Shown: positions 57,757-62,937 of the stretch, one piece after another
How the letters are laid out: every line of letters begins with the position of its first letter
Numbering within the stretch: the first letter of the stretch is position 1
NCBI GenBank assembly: GCA_012727965.1
Contig: JAAYFZ010000016.1
Coordinates: forward strand, 1 to 62,937
Source of the DNA: Clostridiaceae bacterium
GTDB lineage: Bacteria > Bacillota > Clostridia > Saccharofermentanales > UBA5734
Length of the DNA stretch: 62,937 bases
Direction of reading: 5' to 3'
The notes under the pieces: model-generated
Seen by the model: only the letters and a program-made list of their open reading frames with translations
Told to the model about the DNA's origin: nothing
Databases searched by the model: none
Position numbers and translations under genes: made by a program

Positions 57757-58407
57757 GTGAAGCGAAGAGAACAGGAGATTCTTAGATATCAACAAATGCT
57801 CGAATTTGAACAGCAGGCTCTGGAGCAGGGCTACCTGATGATTGCTGGTGTAGATGAAGCTGGCAGAGGCCCTCTGGCTGGTCCAGTGGCTGCAGCTGCC
57901 TGCATACTTGATCCTTCAAAACCGATCTATGGACTGAACGACTCCAAGAAATTATCTGCCGCCAGACGTGATCAGCTCTACGAAGAAATAATCAAAAACT
58001 CACTGGCCTATGCTGTTTGCATGTCTTATCCGGATGAAATAGATAGTATAAATATCCTGCAGGCGACCAAGAAGGCAATGACAGAGGCTGTAAACAGTCT
58101 GGAGCCGGCAGCCGATTATTTACTGCTTGACGCAATCAAGCTTGAACAGCTAAATCAGCCCGCTCTGTCACTGGTAAAAGGCGACGCCAGGTCAGTTTCG
58201 ATTGCTGCTGCATCTATTTTGGCAAAAGTAACCCGGGACCGCATGATGCTTAAGTATGACCAGGATTATCCTCAGTATGGCTTCGCAGCACATAAGGGAT
58301 ATGGTACACAGCAACATTATACAGCTCTGCTTGAATACGGATTGACACCTATCCATCGTTTGAGCTTCCTGAAAAATCTTGAGGAAAAGCGCCGTGACGA
58401 TCGATGA
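57757..58407 (+). CDS. rnhB: Ribonuclease HII
   Basis: Removes single ribonucleotides and RNA primers from DNA. The 216-residue enzyme has AGVDEAGRGPLAGPV with the catalytic Asp-Glu pair, LNDSKKLSAARR, LLLDAIKL and SIAAASILAKVTRDRMM. GTG start with AAGGAG upstream. It overlaps yraN by 14 bases. Confidence 0.95.
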   Translation: MKRREQEILRYQQMLEFEQQALEQGYLMIAGVDEAGRGPLAGPVAAAACILDPSKPIYGLNDSKKLSAARRDQLYEEIIKNSLAYAVCMSYPDEIDSINILQATKKAMTEAVNSLEPAADYLLLDAIKLEQLNQPALSLVKGDARSVSIAAASILAKVTRDRMMLKYDQDYPQYGFAAHKGYGTQQHYTALLEYGLTPIHRLSFLKNLEEKRRDDR

Positions 58408-58774
58408 TCAGGAAAGAAAAAGAAGAGGACATGATGCTGAGAGTTATATTTGCCGTAAAATGATCGAAAGAGGCTGTCAGATCGTTGAACGAAATTATTC
58501 GGCTGGTAAATTCGGTGAAATTGATATTATCGCAAGCTATGGCAGCAAGCTTCTATTCGTAGAGGTAAGAGCCAGGCAGGCTGATAGCAGGTTTGGAAGT
58601 CCGCTGGAATCCATAAGCAGGGCTAAGATAAGAAAAATTCGCAATAGCATCAAAATTTATCTTCAAAACAATCGCATTATGAATAGATTTATATCAATTC
58701 TTGCAGCTGCTGTTTATATGGACAGTAGTGGACAGATTATTGATTACGACATTGTGACAGTAGAAAGCCTGTAA
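58394..58774 (+). CDS. YraN-family (UPF0102) endonuclease-like protein
   Basis: A 126-residue protein of the restriction-endonuclease-like fold: RGHDAESYICRKMIERG, then NYSAGKFGEIDIIASYGSKL with EVRAR, the conserved E-x-D...E-x-K-like core of UPF0102 (the last residue is Arg here). Function not established. GTG 58394 is chosen because GAGGA lies 8 bases upstream. It usually follows rnhB. Confidence 0.9.
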   Translation: MTIDDQERKRRGHDAESYICRKMIERGCQIVERNYSAGKFGEIDIIASYGSKLLFVEVRARQADSRFGSPLESISRAKIRKIRNSIKIYLQNNRIMNRFISILAAAVYMDSSGQIIDYDIVTVESL

Positions 58775-58803
58775 AATGCTGGATAATTCAGGTTGATTTA
58801 TTC

Positions 58804-58832
58804 TTGTGCATATGATATCTTTCCTCTATAAT
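58804..58832 (+). promoter_or_regulatory. Promoter of the aminotransferase gene
   Basis: TTGTGC (58804-58809), 17-base spacer, TATAAT (58827-58832). Located between yraN and the next gene, 40 bases before its ATG. Confidence 0.6.
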
Positions 58833-58871
58833 GTATACAATCTTATGGTTGAAATGCAAGGGGGATAAACA

Positions 58872-60152
58872 ATGCCGTCAAATAAGGCTCTACAAATGAA
58901 GAATGTCGAAGCTGAGCTTCAGAAACTCGAAGCTAAGTTTGAAGAATATAAGTCCATGGGTTTGAATCTCAATATGACCAGAGGCAAACCATGCAGTGAA
59001 CAGCTTGATCTTTCAGCAGAGCTCAACACTTGTCTTGCCGCTGATGATTATTTAGCTGAAGATGGGACTGACTGTCGTAATTACGGCGGACTTGATGGTA
59101 TTCCGGAAGCCAGGCGTCTGTTCGCTGAGCTGCTTGAGGTTCCAGCTGAAAATATTATGGCCGCCGGCAATTCCAGTCTCAACCTTATGTATGATAATGT
59201 TCTCAGGGCTTTGCTCTTTGCTCTGCCCGGCTCTGATAAATCATGGTCTGCACAGGGGCAGGTTAAGTTTATCTGTCCATCACCTGGCTATGACCGACAT
59301 TTTTTCGTTACACAGTCTCTTGGAATTGAGATGATACCGGTTGCTATGACTGCAGAGGGACCGGATATGGATGAAGTTGAAAAAATGGTAGCCGCAGATC
59401 CTATGATAAAGGGAATGTGGTCAGTGCCTGTTTACAGCAATCCAGATGGCATAATCTATTCAGAAGCAGTCTGTCGTCGTCTTGCTTCGATGAAGACTGC
59501 TGCCGCAGATTTTCGGATTTTTCTGGACAATGCTTATAATGTCCATTATCTTTTCCCTGAGCATGAAAATAAGATCCCGGAAATGATTTCTCTTTGTGCT
59601 GAATATGGCAATGAGAATAGAATTTTTGAGTTCGCGTCAACCTCCAAGATTACTTTTGCCGGTGGCGGAATGGCCTGTATAGCTGCAAGTACTGATAACC
59701 TTAACTGGATCAGGAAACATATGAGTGCGCAGACGATCGGACCTGATAAGCTGAATCAGCTTCGTCATGTAAGATTTCTTAAAAATGCCGAAGGTGTCAA
59801 TCAACTGATGGCAAAGCATGCTGATATTTTGAGACCTAAGTTCGTATTGGTTCTTGATCTGCTTGAAAAGAACCTGGCTGACTGTCCGGAATGCCATTGG
59901 ACCAGGCCGGAAGGAGGTTATTTTATCAGTGTTTTTGTCAGCAAAGGTACTGCGTCTGAGGTTGTTCGTTTAGCTAATGAATGTGGTGTAGCACTTACGC
60001 CCGCTGGCAATACTTATCCTTATGGCAAGGATCCTGACAATAGCAATATCAGGCTAGCGCCTTCTTTCCCGCCTCTGGATGAACTTAAACTGGCTATAGA
60101 AGTCTTCTGTGACTGTGTTATGCTGGCAACTCTCCGTAAGTTAAAACAATAA
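58872..60152 (+). CDS. Class Ic aspartate aminotransferase
   Basis: A 426-residue PLP enzyme of fold type I. It belongs to the distinct class Ic group (AspT type): LNMTRGKPCSEQLDLS at the N-terminus, NYGGLDGIPEARRLFAELL, the substrate-cofactor loop SPGYDRHFF, YSNPDGIIYS, FLDNAYNVHYLFP and the PLP lysine in FASTSKITFAGGGMA. It likely makes aspartate from oxaloacetate and glutamate. Its sequence differs from the usual AspC-like Firmicutes enzymes. GGGGG site before the ATG; own promoter upstream. Confidence 0.9.
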   Translation: MPSNKALQMKNVEAELQKLEAKFEEYKSMGLNLNMTRGKPCSEQLDLSAELNTCLAADDYLAEDGTDCRNYGGLDGIPEARRLFAELLEVPAENIMAAGNSSLNLMYDNVLRALLFALPGSDKSWSAQGQVKFICPSPGYDRHFFVTQSLGIEMIPVAMTAEGPDMDEVEKMVAADPMIKGMWSVPVYSNPDGIIYSEAVCRRLASMKTAAADFRIFLDNAYNVHYLFPEHENKIPEMISLCAEYGNENRIFEFASTSKITFAGGGMACIAASTDNLNWIRKHMSAQTIGPDKLNQLRHVRFLKNAEGVNQLMAKHADILRPKFVLVLDLLEKNLADCPECHWTRPEGGYFISVFVSKGTASEVVRLANECGVALTPAGNTYPYGKDPDNSNIRLAPSFPPLDELKLAIEVFCDCVMLATLRKLKQ

Positions 60153-60158
60153 TATTAG

Positions 60159-60167
60159 TGATATAAT
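60159..60167 (+). promoter_or_regulatory. Extended -10 promoter of purB
   Basis: TGATATAAT gives a perfect -10 (60162-60167) with an upstream TG; no good -35 is seen. The transcript would begin near 60174, ahead of a GGGAGG site and a leader ORF. Confidence 0.45.
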
Positions 60168-60207
60168 ACCCCTGTTGAATATGATAAACCGAAGGGAGGC
60201 AGACAGC

Positions 60208-60249
60208 ATGATGTGGAATACGTGGGATTTCATGCTGTCGCACTTATGA
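60208..60249 (+). CDS. Leader peptide of 13 residues overlapping purB
   Basis: The ATG at 60208 sits 8 bases after GGGAGG (60194-60199), the only good ribosome binding site here, and encodes MMWNTWDFMLSHL, with two Trp and four Met. Its TGA overlaps the purB ATG (ATGA at 60246-60249). It is in a different frame from purB. Such an arrangement suggests translational coupling or a regulatory leader; it may also be fortuitous. Confidence 0.5.
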   Translation: MMWNTWDFMLSHL

Positions 60250-61676
60250 AAGATCGCTATGAGAGTCCTCTGAACAGCCGCTATGCCAGTAGCCAGATGC
60301 AGGAGTTGTTTTCTCCTGATAGAAAATTTCGTACATGGCGCAAACTCTGGATCGCACTTGCCGAAGCAGAAAAAGAACTTGGTCTGCCGATATCACAGGA
60401 GCAGATCGATGAGCTAAAAACTAATCAGGATAATATAAATTATGATGTGGCCGCTCGTGAAGAGGCGCTCGTAAGGCATGATGTCATGGCACATGTTCAT
60501 GCCTATGGGGAGCAATGTCCACAGGCCAAAGGAATTATCCATTTAGGTGCTACTTCTTGTTATGTTGGTGATAACACCGATCTGATCTTGATGTCAGAGG
60601 GTCTGGATATGATTCGCAATCAGCTGATTGCTGTAATTGCGCGCCTGGCAGATTTTGCGGATAAATATAAGAGTTTGCCTACACTTGGATTTACACATTT
60701 TCAGCCAGCACAGCTGGTCACAGTCGGTAAGCGTGCAACTCTCTGGATGCAGGAGCTGTTGCTTGATCTTGAGGATCTGGATCATGTCCGGGATGGACTT
60801 AAGCTGCTTGGCAGCAAGGGAACGACCGGAACTCAGGCCAGTTTTCTCAGCCTGTTTGATAATAATCATGAAAAGGTCAAAAAACTTGATCAGCTAATCG
60901 CTGATAAATTAGGTTTTAGTGGCGTTTATGCTGTTTCTGGCCAGACCTATTCACGTAAAATTGATTCAAGAGTTTTGAATGTTCTTGCAGGCATAGCTCA
61001 ATCTGCAGCGAAATTCAGTAATGACATGAGATTGCTGCAGCATCTCAAAGAGGTCGAAGAACCATTTGAGTCGGGGCAGATCGGATCATCAGCGATGGCC
61101 TATAAACGCAACCCAATGCGCAGTGAGCGTATTGCGTCGCTGGCCCGTTATGTTATAGCAGATGCGCAAAATGCAGCTATGACCAGCTCAGCCCAGTGGT
61201 TTGAGCGGACACTTGATGATTCGGCCAATAAGCGTATATCAGTGCCGGAAGCTTTTTTGGCTACTGATGCCATACTGACAATTTACTTGAATATTGCCGG
61301 TGGTATGGTTGTGTATCCGCGTGTTATAGAAAAACGCATTAGGGCTGAGCTGCCCTTCATGGCAACAGAGAATATTATGATGGCAGCGACTAAGGCAGGA
61401 GGAGATCGTCAGGAGCTTCATGAACGTATCAGGCAGCACAGTATGGCAGCCGGTGCTAGAGTGAAGCAGGAAGGTCTGGACAATGATCTGCTTGAGCGCA
61501 TAGCCGCCGATCCGGCCTTCAACCTGAAATTAGATGAGCTTGACCAGATGCTTGATCCTTCTGCTTATGTTGGCAGATCTCCTGAGCAGGTCAGCGAATT
61601 TCTGGAAGAGTTGATCCGGCCGCTTCTGGAACAAGAAAAAAATAATCTGAATATTTCAGATGAACTGAAAGTATAG
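60246..61676 (+). CDS. purB: Adenylosuccinate lyase PurB
   Basis: Splits SAICAR and adenylosuccinate in purine synthesis. The 476-residue fumarase-superfamily enzyme shows HDVMAHVHAY, GIIHLGATSCYVGDNTD, the GFTHFQPAQLVTVGKR region, and the signature GSSAMAYKRNPMRSERI. Start set at ATG 60246, since MKDRYESPLNSRYAS is the normal N-terminus; GTG 60213 would add 11 unusual residues and lies too far from the ribosome binding site. Ends in TAG; a terminator follows. Confidence 0.95.
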   Translation: MKDRYESPLNSRYASSQMQELFSPDRKFRTWRKLWIALAEAEKELGLPISQEQIDELKTNQDNINYDVAAREEALVRHDVMAHVHAYGEQCPQAKGIIHLGATSCYVGDNTDLILMSEGLDMIRNQLIAVIARLADFADKYKSLPTLGFTHFQPAQLVTVGKRATLWMQELLLDLEDLDHVRDGLKLLGSKGTTGTQASFLSLFDNNHEKVKKLDQLIADKLGFSGVYAVSGQTYSRKIDSRVLNVLAGIAQSAAKFSNDMRLLQHLKEVEEPFESGQIGSSAMAYKRNPMRSERIASLARYVIADAQNAAMTSSAQWFERTLDDSANKRISVPEAFLATDAILTIYLNIAGGMVVYPRVIEKRIRAELPFMATENIMMAATKAGGDRQELHERIRQHSMAAGARVKQEGLDNDLLERIAADPAFNLKLDELDQMLDPSAYVGRSPEQVSEFLEELIRPLLEQEKNNLNISDELKV

Positions 61677-61679
61677 CAG

Positions 61680-61702
61680 AAACGGCCGCAAGGCCGTTTT
61701 TT
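61680..61702 (+). terminator. Intrinsic terminator after purB
   Basis: AAACGGCC (61680-61687), loop GCAA, GGCCGTTT (61692-61699) and a continuing T-run. Confidence 0.92.
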
Positions 61703-61765
61703 CTACAAGCGGAACTTTTTATATCGTCATGTCGTCAAAGAGTCAAGAGTGAAGGAGGTATGATT

Positions 61766-62937
61766 ATGAAACTGCTAAGTAAAGCTCAAATATTAATTGC
61801 CGGCCTATTGACTTTTGCCATGATATTATCTGGCTGCAGTTCAGTTGAAAAAGAAGTCAAGAAACCTTCTGAACATAAGGACGAAGTTGATCAGCTGCTA
61901 CATGCAGATAGCCATGAAGCACTGCTTAAGCTACTTAAAAACAGTGAGGGCAGCAAGCAGGACTATTATGGTTTCGCAGCGGATGGTGCGACCAGAGAGA
62001 CTTTTGCAGAAACAAATATGGAGTCATCCGCACAGGATGCTGGCGATTCTGAAGATAGCTATAGTGGTACGAATATTCAGACAGCCGGTGTTGATGAGGC
62101 TGATATCATAAAAACCGATGGCAGTTATCTCTACGTTATGGCCAATAATCGGATCGTGATCATGGATATAAGAGATCCGCTAAATATGAAACAGGCATCA
62201 GTTCTTGAATGGCAGGCTCATTTAGAAACTGCTGAAGGTGCCAGCGGTGAATATCCGGTGGAGGTATATCTTGATACCGAGAGAGGCCTCTTGACGGTGC
62301 TTACTCAAGGTTTCAGCTATAGTTACTATAGCGGACCGCAGACAGATGAGAAGGCTGAAGAATCAATGACTGAGCCTGCTTCGGATAATGGCAATGCTTC
62401 AGATGATTTAATTGCTCCGGATATGAGAATATCTCCGATCATTGCCAATAGGGATTTTGCCGGAGTATATGTTTATGATATCAATGATCCCGGCGCTCCT
62501 GCTCTGAAGCGCAGTTTCTCACAGGATGGCAGCTATGTGAGTTCAAGGCGAATCAACGGCAGTGTATATGTAGTCAGTCAGAAATACAGCTACGGCTTGT
62601 ATCAGAGAATAGATGATGGCGCTTATGCAGAGGCTGATCTGCTGCCTTCGGTCAGTCAGGATGGTTCTGCAGAGAGCTACAAACTACTGCCAGCTGATCA
62701 AATCATGGCAGTTCCTGCTGGGGATCACCAGAATCAGGCAGTTATCAGTACTATCGATACGGATAATCTGACAGCTGATATCAAGAGTTTAGCAGTACTT
62801 GGTTCATCGGGAATTGTATATTCTTCCAATAATTATCTCTATCTGGCTGCGCAGCGCAATGTGTATCCGGAATATGACGAAGAGCAAACAGGTGGTGTGA
62901 CTGCTGAGTCTGCAGGTGCTGATGATATTGTCTCTAA
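61766..62937 (+). CDS. Beta-propeller domain lipoprotein (3' cut by window edge)
   Basis: The frame is open from ATG 61766 to the window end (390 codons visible). It encodes a lipoprotein signal ending in LSGC, then a region with TNIQTAGVDEADIIKTDGSYLYVMANNRIVIMDIRDP, the entry motif of the secreted C-terminal beta-propeller family (Beta_propel). The family's proteins run to about 600-700 residues and are found on the cell surface of Firmicutes; function unknown. An acidic Ser/Asp-rich linker lies between the lipid anchor and the propeller. AAGGAGG is 7 bases upstream of the ATG. Confidence 0.85.
   Translation, partial: MKLLSKAQILIAGLLTFAMILSGCSSVEKEVKKPSEHKDEVDQLLHADSHEALLKLLKNSEGSKQDYYGFAADGATRETFAETNMESSAQDAGDSEDSYSGTNIQTAGVDEADIIKTDGSYLYVMANNRIVIMDIRDPLNMKQASVLEWQAHLETAEGASGEYPVEVYLDTERGLLTVLTQGFSYSYYSGPQTDEKAEESMTEPASDNGNASDDLIAPDMRISPIIANRDFAGVYVYDINDPGAPALKRSFSQDGSYVSSRRINGSVYVVSQKYSYGLYQRIDDGAYAEADLLPSVSQDGSAESYKLLPADQIMAVPAGDHQNQAVISTIDTDNLTADIKSLAVLGSSGIVYSSNNYLYLAAQRNVYPEYDEEQTGGVTAESAGADDIVS

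Overview
The window reads as a chromosome segment of an anaerobic, fermentative Firmicute of class Clostridia. The evidence is a SCIFF ranthipeptide precursor with its radical SAM maturase, the dnaG-rpoD-trmK-Nif3 cluster, the rnc-smc-ftsY-ylxM-ffh-rpsP-khpA-rimM-trmD-rplS-rbgA-rnhB-yraN cluster, a Gram-positive LexA (DinR) box at recA, class Ic aspartate aminotransferase, TrmFO and strong AGGAGG-type ribosome binding sites. GC content looks moderate (mid 40s by eye). Genus cannot be told from sequence alone.

Layout. 1-16.9 kb is core: the trmFO tail, a DUF624 membrane protein, dapA-dapB (minus strand), queA-tgt, yajC, the SCIFF locus, dnaG-rpoD-trmK-Nif3, RNase P RNA, a Bacteroidetes-type PurM-like protein, rpsO and pnp. 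16.9-32.2 kb is an accessory carbohydrate region. It holds a LacZ-like GH2 protein that appears to lack both catalytic glutamates; a beta-glucan module (AraC regulator, cytoplasmic GH5, GH16 lipoprotein with a carbohydrate-binding tail) lying between tRNA-Pro(GGG) and tRNA-Trp(CCA); and a membrane-anchored AraC-type sensor-regulator divergent from a CUT2 sugar transporter whose binding protein is of the rhamnose (RhaS) type. 32.3-44.6 kb returns to core: proC, rnhA, a NUDIX hydrolase, ftsK/spoIIIE, a YgiQ radical SAM protein, folD, cinA, murJ, recA and recX. 44.7-58.8 kb holds rimO-pgsA, acpP and the rnc...yraN super-cluster. 58.8-62.9 kb holds an aminotransferase, purB and the start of a beta-propeller lipoprotein cut by the window edge.

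How it works together. The core clusters handle replication initiation, sigma-A transcription, translation, tRNA modification, protein targeting and DNA repair. The accessory region looks like a scavenging unit: GH16 cuts glucan at the cell surface, GH5 cleaves imported oligosaccharides, and the CUT2 transporter takes up a rhamnose-like sugar, each under its own AraC-family regulator.

Main oddities: smc is split by one in-frame TAG at codon 438; the GH2 protein looks like a pseudoenzyme; purB appears to be translated through a 13-residue leader peptide that ends in an ATGA overlap; ylxM has a consensus promoter that places its transcript start at the initiator ATG (leaderless); rpsO, pnp and rplS have structured leaders; the SCIFF peptide has a seventh cysteine and a strong hairpin sits between it and its maturase. 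I saw no CRISPR array, insertion sequence or prophage. The only stretch over 300 bases without a protein gene (12414-12778) is filled by RNase P RNA.
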